64,000 nucleotides of DNA from Ricinus communis (GCF_019578655.1 NC_063258.1:26230802-26294801), one strand, 5' to 3'; shown: positions 26,905 to 46,410, counted from the stretch's first letter. Made by a program: numbers and translations. The notes: generated by a model not told the origin, from the sequence alone.

Positions 26905-27564
26905 AGAAATTGAATTAGTGATCCATGATTTTACCATACAATCACATCGCTTCCAAGCTTCATAATCATTATCAGATTTATCAAGCATTTTATAATTTTC
27001 AGTAATAAATCTGAACTCAATTTCATATCTAGTGCTAATTCAATCGCATGGCTCCAAAACAAATAATTTGATCTATTCAATGGTGTGTTCACAAGAGACA
27101 TATCAGGATTATTAGAATTTTGAAGACGAAGACGATCTCTATTAATATTCGATAAAAATGAGCATCGTTGTTGTTCGTTGTCGCAGCAACTATAATATTA
27201 AATTTTTGAGATATTCTCACAGTCGTGTTTGAGTTTGTTAGAAAAAATCGTAATGAAAGTATTTTTTGATTATAAAAAAAAATTAATTTTAATTTTGGAT
27301 CTGCTCTGATACCATATGAATTCGAGAGAGAGAGAAAAGAAATGAAAAAAAATATTTTCTTCTATTGAAAATAATTAAATCAGCTCAAAAATAATAAACT
27401 ATACAAGTATTTATAATGGATACAAGAGATATACTAAGCTACAACCAAGAATATTGTAATAACAATAAATACAACCATATTATATTTCCATACTGCTAAA
27501 GCAAGTGGAACCTACTTACCAATTTCACTCAACCCAATAAATGTGGAGCCCGTTTACGCTTACA
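26905..27564 (-). mobile_element. Truncated Copia-type LTR retrotransposon (LTR, primer-binding site, broken gag)
   Basis: Read on the reverse strand: a probable 248-bp LTR (27564-27317, TGTAAGCG to GAATTCA) with a TATAAATA box. Next comes the primer-binding site TGGTATCAGAGC (27314-27303), complementary to the 3' end of plant initiator Met tRNA. An untranslated leader follows, then gag-like sequence: NRSNYLFWSHAIELAL near 27090-27045, then after at least one frameshift WKRCDCMVKSWI near 26960-26920. This matches the N-terminal gag domain of plant Copia elements. Homology stops near 26905; pol and the other LTR are absent. The LTR start is my best guess. Confidence 0.75.
27303..27314 (-). other. 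Initiator-Met tRNA primer-binding site
   Basis: TGGTATCAGAGC on the reverse strand is the standard Copia primer-binding site and fixes the orientation of the element. Confidence 0.85.
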
Positions 27565-30500
27565 AAGCTAAAATGATATTCTTATAAAAGAATAAATAAT
27601 AAAGAAATATTATATAATTTAACTGTTTGATAAATTTTAATATATATTTTTTATTAGATGAAATAAATAATAATAAAAATAAATATTTCACTGATAAAAA
27701 AATCAATTAATAAAAATTTAATCATTTTTATTATAATCAATTATTATTATCATATTTCACGTATTTAATAATATGTGTTTAAAATTTAAAAATTTAAAAT
27801 ATTATTATTTGATCGTTAAATCAATCTCATCAGATCAATAACTTCTTAAACCGTGATTTAATGATTAAATAATGAAATTAAAAGTTAAACTCTATACTTA
27901 TGTTATTAAACACAAACAACATAACAAATGATTGATTGAAATGAAAATTACTAAATTTTCACATATCAAAATCTTTAATAGTAAAAATATTTTTTCTTGT
28001 CACAATTTGTAATTATATGTTTTTCTTTATCTAAAAAAATTACATGCTAAAAATTATAAAATGGTAAAATTATGAGATATTTTTATTATCTTATTTAATT
28101 TTTTAATTATGAAAAATAAAATGAGTCATATGTATCATTTTTTTTAGAAACTCACTTATAACTTGATATTCTCTAAATTCTTTTATTTTATACCTGGCTT
28201 ATTTTTATTTTTATTCAGTGTCTTTAAATTTAAGTTGAATATTATAAATCATAAATATTTTTAATAAGTGTGATCGTAACTTTTAATAAGAAGCATTAGA
28301 ATCTAGTTAGCGTGTCACTAGATTAATACTTATTGAACTCATTCTTCTTTAGCGTTTAACTTTAATTATTGTTTGATTTATTCTCTCCAGATGAGCTGTG
28401 ATTATTACTCTGTACAACTTTTTTTTGCTCAATTCATTTTCTCTCTTGTCCATGAAACAAAACAGAAACTATATAGCAGTCATTAACCCATAAAATTTCA
28501 TTTTATAAAAAATAACACGAACCTTTCCATAAATTACATATTTTGACAAAATAAGTGGTGATGATTAATAGGCAAATTTTTTCAACAAATCAAACTATTT
28601 TACATATTTTAATAAATTAAACTATTCTTTCTACTACAGATCAAAATGAAAAAAAAAATAGAATTTTAAATTGGTGGTCAACATTATGAAAAGCTAATAT
28701 AATTGAGAATAAACTTTTACTTTTATAGAAAGATATTCCATGTCGGTAACTTTAGTATATTGTTTAGTTAAAATTTATTAAATTTATTTATAAAATTTAA
28801 AAAATATATATTTTGAATGAAATATTATATGAAATTAATTATAATTTTATTAAATTTTAATAAAATAAATTAATATATTTATAATTAAAAATATATCTTT
28901 AATATATTTCTCTTAAATAAATAATTTTTTAAAATTTTAATTAAATATAATATAGAAATTAAATTATTACCAAAATGAACAATGCGAATATAATCGATTC
29001 TGCGAAAGAAAGGCAAAGGGCCTCTTTTTGTTTGTTTTAACCCTCCTTTTGCCATTCTTTTTTTCTCTTTTTCTGGTCGACGGGACTTTGTCTGATATTT
29101 ACAAGGAAGATATCAACTAAGTCGGTGACAAGTGGCATTAAAATAGTGGAAACCAAGATTCTGTTATGAAGTCTTGTCGATCATAGCTATAAAAAAGAAT
29201 CTGCATATGCCACGTGTTAGAAATTGGCAACCGACTATTTAGCATTTTTCAATATCGCAATAAAGAAAAATCAGGAAGTCACGGTCAAACTTTATACGCA
29301 TTATGTTAGAACTCCCATTGTCACGGAAAGTAATACATAAATATAATTGATACCAAACTAATATATAATAAAAATATTTTGTACTTTTTCAAAAGTTATT
29401 TTTTATTTTGTAATTATATACATGTTTGAAATTATATATCTTTAAAGCCTAATTTTATAATCTTAATAAAACAATATGTTGTTATTGATGGGATTATATT
29501 ATGTTTTTTGTGTTTAGGCAATGGGATAATAATATGTTAAAAGAAAAGTTCTTTGAAATAAAAAATTATTTGGTATGCTTAGCATGTAAGTTATATACAA
29601 AAGTCAAATTTGATGATTTCATAAAGGTTGTAAATATGTTTAGTTTAAATTTATTTATTTATAAAAAATATAACAGAAAAAATAAATACTAAAAAATAAA
29701 AAATATATTAATTTATTAATATAAAATTTATTTTAAAATTTTACCTATTTTTGAGAATTTAATTTAATTATAACTAATTCTATATAAATTTAATTATATA
29801 TAATATACTAAATTAAATTTTATTCATTTAAAGCATATAAATTTTAAATTTATAAATAAATTTTATACAATTTAATCAAATACTATGTAAGTAGTTTATT
29901 TTTATCCCATAATTTTTATTTTATAGCCTAATCAAAATTTTATTTTATTTACTAATTTAGTGCATAGATAATATTATCAATGTAATAATGATTCTTTTAC
30001 ATAAATAATTGCATTTGGAAGCTCTAACCAAATAATTGATACGGTTACTATTTTATCAAATAAATTTTTAAATTTTTATACTTATCTGAATATAAATTTA
30101 AATAAGTGCATAGTTTTATAATTGTATGTAAATTTATTGATTAAAAATTTATATTTTTTATGAATTGATTAAAATTATAGTCATAAACATAATATTTTAG
30201 TTATACTTTTTATATTATGTTAATTAATTAAATTAATTTTTGAATAAAATATAATTTTAACTCTAAAACAGTATTTTAATATTAACTTTAGACACTATAT
30301 TAATTATTGAGTTATTTTTTATTATACAAAATATTCTAGATCTAAGAGATACCATAATATGAATGATAGTATTAATTTTATATAGGATCAAAATCAATTA
30401 AAAAATATTTCTATATAATCTTTATAATCCTACATTAAAAATTTAAGACATTAAAAATTTAATTAAGAAATAGATGTTATTATTTTTAAATAAAATTTAT

Positions 30501-30920
30501 TAGATTATTATTATTATAATTAAAATAATAACAATAATTTTATACTGAATAAAATATAATAGATATTAAAAAATAGGATAAAAAGACATACATCAACTAA
30601 TTTATAATATTATATTACATTTTAAATAATCTGAAAACAATGTTGAAAGCTTCTAACTCGAGACTTTTATTTCAATAAAAGTAAAAGCCTTTTGAGCTAA
30701 ATTTTAAGTGTGATTTCAATATTAATTAATTTACATCTATTTCTTTAAATATCCTAATTAAGTAATATCATATTATAATGTTAGGAAATGGGAATTTTAG
30801 ACAAAAAGCTTTTGTTCTAAAAATTGAACAATTAGCACACTGAACCAGGTACATAATCATTTCGCCTTCGCCACATAGGAAGTCACGCCATTTCTATTTC
30901 TAAGAAATAAAATCGAAACG
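27565..30920. other. AT-rich spacer upstream of the ethanolamine kinase gene
   Basis: I see no gene or clear repeat element here. A G-box core (CACGTG, about 29212-29217) lies 1.7 kb upstream of the kinase start in a less AT-rich stretch (about 28980-29330). Any regulatory link is speculative. Confidence 0.4.
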
Positions 30921-30946
30921 AGAGAGAGAGAGAGAGAGAGAGAGAG
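30921..30946. repeat. (GA)n microsatellite in the 5' UTR of the ethanolamine kinase gene
   Basis: Thirteen GA/AG units end six bases before the start codon. Such tracts in plant leaders are common and often vary in length between individuals. Confidence 0.9.
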
Positions 30947-30952
30947 GAAGAA

Positions 30953-35974
<5,022 letters not shown>

Positions 35975-38803
35975 TTTCAAGTCATTTTCGCACATTGCCA
36001 GCAGTCTTTCTGTATGTTGTGGATCTGTAGGGAAAGGTTTTTGAGTCCAGTTAGATATTGTAAAAAAAAAATTCTTTTGTAGCCATTGAAAGAAAAAAAG
36101 GAAAAAGTAAAGAAAAGAGAGAAGAAAAGAGGAATGCACAATAATCTGAAGGTAGCAATACGTTGGTTCTATTTGTTGTAATTCTTAGAATCGTTAGATA
36201 TGTAAGCATAAGGCCTACGTTCAACAGCTTTGGTGCTGAATCCTGGAAATTTTTGGAAACTAATGCAAACTGGTATGAGCTGAGTGCTGGATTGTCTTTT
36301 TTTTTTTTTTTTTTTTTTACCCCTTCTTTTTTTGGCAAGTAGTTTATATGACAACCTAGGACTATTTGAACACTCGTTGCTTAAAAATGAAGTAGAAAAC
36401 TGCAATCCTTTATAATTATAGGGACCGTTTGATTCACTGAATCTCTCTGGTGACTCAGAAATGTAAAATTCTTGTTTAAAAATAAATCAATTTTGATTTA
36501 ATTACATATTGGCAGTTATATTTTTTATAATATGATTTTTATTATTATCTATATCTATTAAGACAATTTTCCCTTTTTTATTTTTAGAAAAGACAATTTT
36601 CTTTTAGTTGTTAGATATTAGATCATTTTTATTAAGACCTAGTTTGGACTTCGGATGCAGGATAGGGAGAGATGGGAAAGGATCAGGACTTCCATCCTTT
36701 GTTAAGAGTTTTGGAATATAAAGGATAAGGTTTTCTTTTGAACCCAAAATAATTTTAAATATTAAAATTCTAACTTTAATTCTTATTATTCCTTCTATAT
36801 CCTTTGAAACTTCCAAACATTAAAAAAAATAAAATTAACGCATAAATGATTAAATTTCAAGAATTATTTTTTTAAGTCCAACCAAATAGGATTAAGTGAC
36901 TTTCTGGTCCAGTACTTTGAAAGCTAAGGTATTTTTATTTATAAAAGATTATGTTAGTTCTTTAAAAAGAATTTTAAATAAAATAAGAATATAGAATTTT
37001 GTGTTTATTTATATTATTTTACTAAAATAAAATAAAAAATAATTTTATATTTTCAGGATTATAACTAAATTATAGAAACAAATTTAACATATTCTTTATA
37101 TTTATATTTTTTTCTATAAAAAATTATTATTTTTAAATGAAAACAATAAATTTTTATTTTATTTATTTCAAGGACATTTTTTATATTTAAAAATATAACT
37201 CAAATATATAATAATTTTTTTTAATATAATAGCAAATAAACATGTTTTATAAATTTTTTTTAAATAATAAACAAATATGCCCTGAACATCCCGTTACCAT
37301 GGAAGGAATATAACTAAAATTCAGCATATAGGTTAGGTAAGTCGAGTGAATCTTAAGACTGAAATCGGCCAGGACATAATTAACGATCAAATTGGCAGTC
37401 TCAATGAAATTGAAATAAATTTTAGGCAAAAGATATAGGTAAGTCCCTAAATTTTTGGCAAAAACTCAATACAACTCTCAAACTCTAGATTAGTTTAATT
37501 CCATCCCAAAAGTTTTAAAAACATAATAATTATATTCTTGAAATTAACTCCATCTATTTCACAAAATGAGACTAAACTAGTTTTAAAGAGTAAAAAAAAA
37601 AATCATTTTAACTTTTTCCAACTAACATTTTTTACATATAAAAAATTATTAACTTTGCTTTTTAGTGTCTATAAATCATAAGATAATAATTTCTATTTTA
37701 CTTTAATTCAAAAATATCGACACCATTGTCATTATTTAAGAAATAAATTAATTTTAAATATATAATTATTTTATTTTTTAAATTTTACAAATATAATTAG
37801 AAACTCAAGTGCTAGCTTATTTATATCTTTGGCATAAATTTTATATCTCGTTTCAGGATACTGTAAGTTTCTAATTACGAATCTGTAAAATTGAATATCT
37901 CACAATCAAACTTGTGAGACTCTGAGCATCCATATGATATGCTTAGTATCAATTTCCATCCATGTTCATAATCATATACAGTTGCAATTTATTTACATAT
38001 GCATATGAAAAATCCGCCATCCACTGCAATCCTTTTTTATTTTATTTTATTTTAATTCTAGTAAAATAGAAAAGGAAAAAAAAAAAAATAGCTTAGTGCT
38101 TTACGAAGAAGACCCTTCATGCATCATATGCAAATATCACTTTAATAAAAAATTTACCCATGGAAATACAGCAAAATGATACACTGTAGGTTCCCTGCAA
38201 GTTTGCTCTGGAGACTAAGCAGCCAGCCGAAAAGCGGTTACTGACCCAATTCGCCCTTGAAGAATCACAGGGCATTCCATACAGAGCTCTGATATATTTC
38301 TTCAATTCCTAATTTACAGTACAAACCTTAGACACGATAAACTTATCGTGCTCATTTTAAACTTGGCTATGAACTGTTGTTGGACACATACTATGTCTAT
38401 CGCCTAATATTGGAAATCACAAAAACACAAAGTTGGATGTATGGAGAAAGATCAATAACCAACTGACCTGCTCATGTTTCATACATGTACATGCTGAACT
38501 TGATCAACACCGGTTACAGCCATGTCGAGACAAGAAGACTAAGTCAGTTGGATAATTTGCTCTTCAATTTTGATCATGTAACTACTGTGTATCTTACATA
38601 TATTTGTGACGCTAAATCCTAGCAAAACAAACATCCTCATCCATACAAGCACCCCTCCTCGTATAAGGATCCTTCAACAGAACTGACTATAATGGATTCG
38701 TGAGTGCCGCTTTCATCAACTTGGAGAGCTTTTGATATTGTCCTTCCATGAATGCAACAGCCAACATATCAAAAGATATTATAAGCTAATAAGCCACTCC
38801 TCT
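35975..38803. other. Convergent spacer between ethanolamine kinase and the F-box gene
   Basis: Both gene ends point into this region. The kinase 3' UTR probably runs to about 36300 and contains a T22 tract (36297-36319). A stretch near 37430-37610 (AAGTCCCTAAATTTTTGGC and following) resembles decayed plant repeat sequence without definable ends. From about 38100 to 38803 it is less AT-rich and probably the F-box gene 3' UTR. Confidence 0.4.
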
Positions 38804-41337
38804 TTATGCTTGAAGAACCTGGCAATGAACGATATGACTTTTCAGTCGGTTCCTGCCTGCTAGGCTTGACAAGAGATTGGTAACTAAGGTCTTGAACTGC
38901 CCTTTCCCTGATATAGTTTCCCATAAATGTTCTGCAGGAGTTTCCCTCAAATCATCTGATTTTGACACATCAACCAAAGATATGCTCATATTATTCCTGA
39001 TGATGCAGAGTTTTCCATTAAGTGGAACAAGTGCAGCTGCCTCCAGCGCCCGAGAATTCCCTAAATGCGTCTTGCTGTCAATATGCTTGCTCCAAGAATC
39101 AGACACATCATCATAAACCCTAAGTTTGCAGCCATCTTTACAGTCCAAAGCATATAGGTGCCCATTCAAGGAAGCGCTTGGGTTCCTCCAGCCTGCGACC
39201 ATGCCATCATAAACAGGGTCCCAGCTATCAGTTTCTGGTCGGTATACTTCACTTAGCACCTGCCGGTGAGATCCAAGTCCCTTAAGGAACCACTTACCCT
39301 CATACACAACCCCAATGAAGGGAACCATTGCCGTGCTCATGTCTGAAATGAAGGACCATCTATTCTTGTTAGGATCATAAACTTCTGCTGATCTCAAGGA
39401 CCGATGCCCCCCATCATTTTCCCCACCAGCTACATACAAACAATTGTTAATGACACATGAGCCAAAAAAATGCCGCCGACGAAGCATGTCTGGGGCACGA
39501 TGCCACTTATTAGTCCTAGCACTATAAAAAATGACTCTTCTCATTGATCCTTTTAGAGGGTCTTTACCACCAAACAAGTATAGATGACAGCCACTGAGGA
39601 CAGCACAGCCAAATCCAAGGGCTTCAGAATATTCCTTCGGAACAGGGGGAAGGGGCTGCCAAATTTGGTATACTGGGTCAAATGCGTGCCATGAGATTTT
39701 TCCATCTCGATCTCTCTTGATGATGTATATCCATTCCTCAGCAATTCCAAGGCTCTTCCGTAATGAGTAGAAGAAATTTCCGGCCAAAAGACGATACCAT
39801 CTTTTGCACACTAGCCGCAGCTTGCGGTGCTCTACCCTTGGGACTCTGATCAGGCATGCAATAGCAAGATCATCAGGGAGGCCTGGTAGCAGAGGAGATT
39901 GGTTCCTACTCCTGTCACCACGTGATGGCTTGCTCCTAGTGGGATGAATGGATGGTTTAATATCTGGTTGCAGGCAGAGTTTAGATCCCGGAACGTATCT
40001 TTTTGCATTGGCAACGGTTTTGAGGCTGGCATCTACTCTACATAAACAGGCTGTCGTATCAACCTACAAAGACATATGGAGAATAGTTAATTGCGGTCTT
40101 TCGAGACAGCATTTTCATAGCATGTCCTGGCCAGCAAGATTATTGTGAAGTCAGAATCAAATAAAATCAGTTTAAAAAGAGGCAGCAGTAATTCATTTTG
40201 AATTTTCAATAATAGAAAAGTAAAATTCCAACTAACATATGTTATGTAGTTTGCTTGCAAAAATAAATAGAAGAGAAGCATATATTGCGTCCTGCTGCTA
40301 ACATTTTTCTATTAGTCATGTTGCTTTCCACCTCACTAGACTACTAATACTTGTAAACCAGAAAAATATGCTTCACACAAGCAATTCTTCTACCATACTC
40401 GAGTTATTTCACTAAAACCTTCAAAGAATAATGCTCTTCAGAAAAGATACACGGATCATTATTTTCCATTTAGGATTAAATAAAACAGTCCAAATTATTA
40501 CAACTTGACAATTTTCACAACCAGATATTTAAGAAGGAAATAAGGTGCTAAATGTAAGACCTAGAACCATATCCAGATATTCCACTTCCACTGAGTATCA
40601 TTTCTTGCAAATAATAAGTATTCTACCATAAAGCAGGCAACATCAGCAATTAAGTACAATAGAGCAAATAATTTTTCCTTCACCTCAACATAAAAGCACG
40701 AGGGAAAACAATTACATAAATAGGCTGAGACTTTGGCAAAGATTCCCGAATTTTCAAACCATTAAGTGACTATCATTCAAAGAGATTAGGACAAGAAACT
40801 GTACTTGGAGTCATTTGCCTTTGATGATGACTATGAATCATATTGTTGTGATGACTGAACAACATAAATACACTTCATATTACTCTTAATCCTGTATGAC
40901 TTATTAGTATGTTAATGTTTAAAAGCTTGATGATCATCTTTGCAGCTCTAGGAAGATCATGGCCAGTTAATATTTCTGTGAGATCTCATACAAGGATCCT
41001 CAGAGTATGAAAATAAGAAAAAACAGAAAATTAGCAGAATAAATCACAAAAAAGAGTGCCCGTACAAAAAAAGAATGCTTGAGGCTCAAATCAGTAATTA
41101 CTGAACATGTTAAGCTCCTTGAGGAAAGCTCAAAAAGAAAAAGAAAATACATTGAAACAAATTTAACATCAAGAACGCATACAAATAGAGCAGCTTCAAA
41201 ATTGAAAAGCAAAGGCTATACCCATTTTAGCATTACATTACATTTCTTAAACATATAATTGTAAAAGAATAAATGAAAAAAAATAGGGCAAGACACCACC
41301 AACAATTTACCAGAGGAGGCTGAATCCCTCTATCCAT
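38804..41337 (-). CDS. F-box/kelch-repeat protein (At1g55270 type)
   Basis: Two coding exons on the reverse strand: 41337-41311 (nine codons, MDRGIQPPL) and 40063-38804, split by a 1247-bp GT-AG intron. The product is 428 residues. The N-terminal extension (VDTTACLCRVDASLKTV, then SIHPTRSKPSRGDRSRNQ) is almost the same as in the Arabidopsis protein. An F-box follows at about 67-110 (LPGLPDDLAIACLIRVPRVE, LVCKRWYRLL), then kelch blades from about 150 to 390 with paired Gly motifs such as LYLFGGKDP and LYVAGGEND. The end LKSHIVHCQVLQA is conserved. Such proteins are SCF E3 ligase receptors: the F-box binds the Skp1/ASK adaptor and the kelch propeller binds a target. The target is not given by sequence. 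The short first exon was found by matching the conserved N-terminus. Confidence 0.95.
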
Positions 41338-42300
41338 AGTTTCCACTTCAAGAATTAGCCAAGCACTTGATTTATCAAAATTCCACCTTCAAATTCAAAG
41401 CACCTATCTCTCAATCATTTTACACCCTGCATTAGAAACAAACAAATTCCAAGTGCATACACATGATCAACGGCACCGCCAGTTCACATCCAGAGCTCAC
41501 CTTTTTCAAATATAAACCCTTTTGCAAATACGTCCAACCGATTGAATTTCAGGAGAAAAAAGAAATCATCTCAACCTTCCAATTCTACCTTCAAACTATA
41601 TAATCCAGCTCAAAGATAACTGATAGTTAACTTTGAATTAAGAACATTGGAAAGACAAAATCCACAAAGAGCACGCCTTTATTATATCATTTTCAAAACG
41701 CATGTTAAACATCAAGAACCCAGATGGAAAATCTCAACTTTTGACCTATAATGAATTCATAGTGAGAAGAAGAAAGAAACCCAAATCTTATCCGCTGATA
41801 AAAAAAGTAAAAAAAAGAAAGAAAGAACCCCCTTAAAAGATACAAATGCTAGACAGCATGAAAATGGGGGCACTGCAAGAGGGGAGATAGGGAGAGATGC
41901 CCTTCTTTTCAAAACATTAAATCTTTCAAGTGGAGTTTAGGGCCCATTTTTACCTCAACGGCACAGCCTACCAAGCACAAAGATTGTATGTTGCTCACCA
42001 AGAAAGAGAAGTGAAACCCAAAAAAAAAAAAAAAAAAGCAAACCAAAACCATTAAAAAGAGAAGAAGAGAAAGAGAGCAACTTGAATGATGACACTTTAG
42101 GCAGTTGTTGTATAATTGGAGAAATGAAGAACAAAATCACTACAAAATTGAATTTTGATTGTTTCTTTCTTTTAGACTTTGGCATAAGAGAGAGAAAACA
42201 AAAGAGTCAAAACTCAAACTCGGAGAATGGAGACATTTCTTCCTTTATTTTTCTTTTCTTTTTTTAAATTTCTTTTAACCCCTCATTATAAAGGATGAAC
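41338..42300 (-). promoter_or_regulatory. Probable leader and promoter of the F-box gene
   Basis: The sequence upstream of the first coding exon is purine-rich on the plus strand, with an A18 run (about 42018-42036) and AG repeats (42060-42080), so the leader is pyrimidine-rich in the gene's sense. A further non-coding exon is possible. The start of transcription is not determined. Confidence 0.35.
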
Positions 42301-45300
42301 AAGATTTAAAAATAAAAAAATCATGGCCCCCACCAAGCACATATCACCCAAGTATTACTCTAGCAAATTCTATTAATCTTTATTGAACAAAAGAAAATTT
42401 TCTATTAAAATTTCCTACAAGATTTTCTCTCTACTGTGCGTATACGTGTTGACCCACCATCACATCCTATATCCTGTTTCGACAAGGGTATTTTAGTCAT
42501 TAAAAAAGTTCTGGGTCCTACCAAAATTCTGTGCTGATGATCTCCATGGGACATGAGCTCTAGATCTTGAGAGTAAATTATGGTCATTGTGATTGGATTA
42601 TGATAGCCACTTCCATCATGTTTTATGTTCTTACTTTCTTTTTCCTACTCTTTGTTTTAAAATTATTTTGAAGATTGGAAAAAAGTGCGATTATGAGAAT
42701 ATTAGAGACAATAATGATTTATGCCATGAACAATGATAAGTATTCATATAAAGTTATCTTACAATTTGTAGTTTCTTTGAACCAATGTTGGTTGTGACTT
42801 GTGACTTGTGACTACACATTTGTAGCAAATATTTTAGGTGTCAAAATGGGTGCAATTCACTTTTACTAGTTGGGCATCCTGTCTTGAATCAAGGTTTTAT
42901 ATTAAATATTTATCAATTGGGTTGTTGTATTTTTAACCAAAACACTACATTTTGAACGAGTAAGGTTTAATTAAGCAAATTGTGCCTCTAGAAAAATCAA
43001 TTAGATTATTTATTTTTTAATTAGAGTTGAATTGATGATTAAAAAATTGTTAACTAATTATCGCTTTTCAGTTAACAAAAGAAATAAATATAAAAAAAGA
43101 AACTAGTAAAACCGATTTGATTAACCATTTTTATAATATGTCATTTTTATAATTTTAAGAATTAATTTCAGTCAGTTAACTCAATGAATGATCTTTTATA
43201 ATTGAAAATCAAAATCAGACTAAGACCTAAAATCTTTTGAAAAGAATTTTGAAACAATCAATTAAAATTAACCAAATTTTAGTTCAATTTATAGTTGGTT
43301 CGGTTTGTAACTGTTTTTTTAACTCAACCTAATTGAATGTTCCACATCTAGGAAGGACATCAATAACTGTCAAAGGTACTAAATTTTAATCATGCCACCT
43401 TCTTCATGAGGGAAGTTGCTTTAGAAAGCATCTGCTTCAGTGAATGGTTGGGGCTTTAGTTACCCCATCAAGTTATCTTTGTTGGTGGGAAATTGGATGT
43501 CAAGTAATGGGCAATGCACAAAAGGCTCAAAAATGACCCTCTCTGTAAATGGAATGATACATGAAAATTTAGGCAGGACTATCCTCAAAAGAAAAAAAAT
43601 AAATAAAAAAAGAGCAATACATTAATATGAAGTACACAAGGGAAACTTCATGAAACTGTACTTGGACATTTCTGCTTAGCACATATTCAACAATTCTTGA
43701 AATGAAACACACATTCACAACACAAGCATACATTCTTTGACATGTGAAGTTGCCTTCCATTTGTGGTTTCTTTCCTAACTATTTGACTATAGATGCACAT
43801 AATACTCCTTTTTTGGCTGGCTGGCTACATTTTTTCTCTTTCTTTTTCTTGATTTCACTATGAATTTTGTTTTCTATTTCTGTTCTTTTAAAATAAAGTC
43901 CAATTAGGCTTAGTTTACATGAGATCATATAAATTGACACTCCAACTGTTCCTCACAAGCTACAAAGAGGAATAGACAGATTACTTATTAGTAACAATAG
44001 CCTTACTTACTCTTTGAATGAGTTGTTAATTACGTGTGACTGTTTATTACATTCGAATGCCTTGAAATAATTGTTCATTGCTGTTTACCTGCTGAAACTC
44101 TTGACCTTAACTTAACCCTCGTCATGTGATTATAGTGTGAGAAGAAAAAGAACAAAAAATATTCCCACCATGCAAAAGATGATAAAAGAAAATCATTAGT
44201 GATGGAAAATCCTAGGCCTTTGTCTCCTTCTCTTTTCTTTTTCTTTTTCTCTCTTTTAAAATGGAAATGCAAGAAAGAAAAATAAATTAAAAAGACCCAA
44301 TGAAATGGATGTAACTGAGTTGAGAATTGATGTTTATCAAGATTACTAAATTTGTCTATTTCAGTTGAACTTATGTTCATGGATTATACTAGTAAAAGAA
44401 AAACCAACTAAACATAAGTCCATTAGGCAATAATCAATCATTCTTGAAACAGCTTTCTCATTTGCTTTTGATCTTATCGTTCTCTACAGAAGTATACCAT
44501 TTTAATTTTTCTTGCCATCGAATCCGGCTTTCGACAAATGAGAGGTTTATGATCAAGAAAATGATGGAACAATTTTGCATCTTGAGATGTCACAGTCACT
44601 TTCTGCACCATTTTGTGCTGAAAAAGGTGGTACTATTTCTTTTCTTTTTTTTTCTTTTCAATTTTTTTTTTTTTTTTGGAGGCACTGGGTTTATCTCAAA
44701 CAGTAGAACGTTGTGTCAAAACTTGAGTATATAAGAATAAGTGATGCAAACTCAAAAAAAAGAATAATTAAAAGCACTAAGGTTAGAGAGGCTACTTTTC
44801 CTTTTTAAAGAAGAGAGAGTGGCGTGGCTTTCCCAACTTGGGAGACAAGGCATGGTTGAGTTCTTTGTGGGGACTGAGAAAGGTCACACAGTGGGGTTCA
44901 GGCTCTCTATCTAGACCTTGGTAACCCACAAACCAAAAAAAATGTTGTAGTTTCATGATTACCCAAATAGCTATTGGCAAAGAAAGACTAAGGAATGTTA
45001 TATTATGGGCATAAATAAATCATTGATCAAACAGGTATATGGGGTTATTAGAAGTTCATGTTACCCAACTAATTAAGGGTTATGGAGGAAGCAGATTAGA
45101 AGGGGAAAAATCCAAGAAAGGTTATAATTGATTATTTTTAAAAGATATATAAATATTTATCATTCTAATTACTAACTACTTATAACATATACAGTTACAA
45201 TGCATATGCAGAACCCTGACCTTGCTTGCTTACCTACAAAGATGCCAAGCCAAGCCAACCCAACCCACTCCAATTCCATTAACTGATTTAACCATTATCA

Positions 45301-46410
45301 ACCAGCCAACCCCATTGACTTGATGGCACTAAATTTGATAAATAGGAGAAACTGGTTTAGGTTTCAGGTGTCCTTTTGTGTCTGTAATTTTCTCATTTAT
45401 TTTGTCCCTTGTATAAAAAGACAAGTTTAAACAAGACACTTCTCCAAAATGGAGTTGATGGAGTGTCTAATCAATGATTAAATTCCCAATAAGCTTTGCT
45501 ATCTCACCTAATTAATATCTCTCTCTCTCTCAGCAGACTGCATTGGTTGAAGTTACAGCTCATAAATTGGACAAATCACTTGGCATTAGAGCAATCACTT
45601 AAAAAATAATGCATGGATTTGGCATTACCTGATTGTTCACCAGTGTCTGAACAGGTTAGCTAAAAGAAAAAAGTTTAACAGGCAAACACTAAAGAGTTAT
45701 TCTTCCAAGAAAAATGGATATATAATTAATTAATTACATATTGCCAGTGAGCACTGAGCACACATACAACTACAAGACACTAAATAAAACATTTAGGGGT
45801 TAATTTGTCCCAAAATTAGAGCTCATAGTAAGCATTAAGCACCATTAATTAATGCCTCCAAGATAGGGTCGGGCTGGAGAAATGGGTTCACAAAAGGACA
45901 AAAACACATTACAGAGTAAGAATCTCAAGTCAAAACATAGATGGAAAAGTGAAACTGTAAGTGACACATGATTTCAATTGATTCTAAAAAATGTATAAAC
46001 AATGAACGTTTAGCTTTTGCTACTATAAAATGAAGTCACCTCCCCAGAACAAAACCAAAACCAAAACCAAAACCAAAATAAAAGATACACCTATTCTTAG
46101 ATAAAGGATGAGATTGGATGACAAAATTTGGCACAAATTTGAGAGACTTTGCCTTTAAGCCTCAATGTCTCTGCATGACAATTAATACCTCACTAGCATC
46201 TCATTGATGCAAAGCCTAATTCTCGTTAAACCATTGGTACAAGCCACAGGGAATAAGATCGAGGTGTAAGTTAGCGGCAGTATCACAAAATGAAGACGGA
46301 GGCAGAGATGTATTACGTGACAGAAACAGAGCTTCAACTCATAGCAAATGTCATGGGCATCATGTTTTTTGGGTTAGAAAATCTTCATCTATGTCAGTAG
46401 CCCATAACTC
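42301..46410. other. Intergenic spacer
   Basis: No coding gene is seen. There is a T-rich/T17 tract (44638-44679) and an AAACCA hexanucleotide microsatellite (about 46048-46079). The last few hundred bases are the probable 3' UTR of the TMEM128-like gene. Confidence 0.45.
46048..46079. repeat. (AAAACC)n microsatellite
   Basis: About five tandem copies of AAAACC/ACCAAA in the spacer downstream of the TMEM128-like gene. Confidence 0.85.

Noticed and set aside
27303..27314. Possible tRNA gene fragment (TGGTATCAGAGC)
   Set aside because: Only 12 bases match the tRNA 3' end and it sits directly next to an LTR, so it is a primer-binding site.
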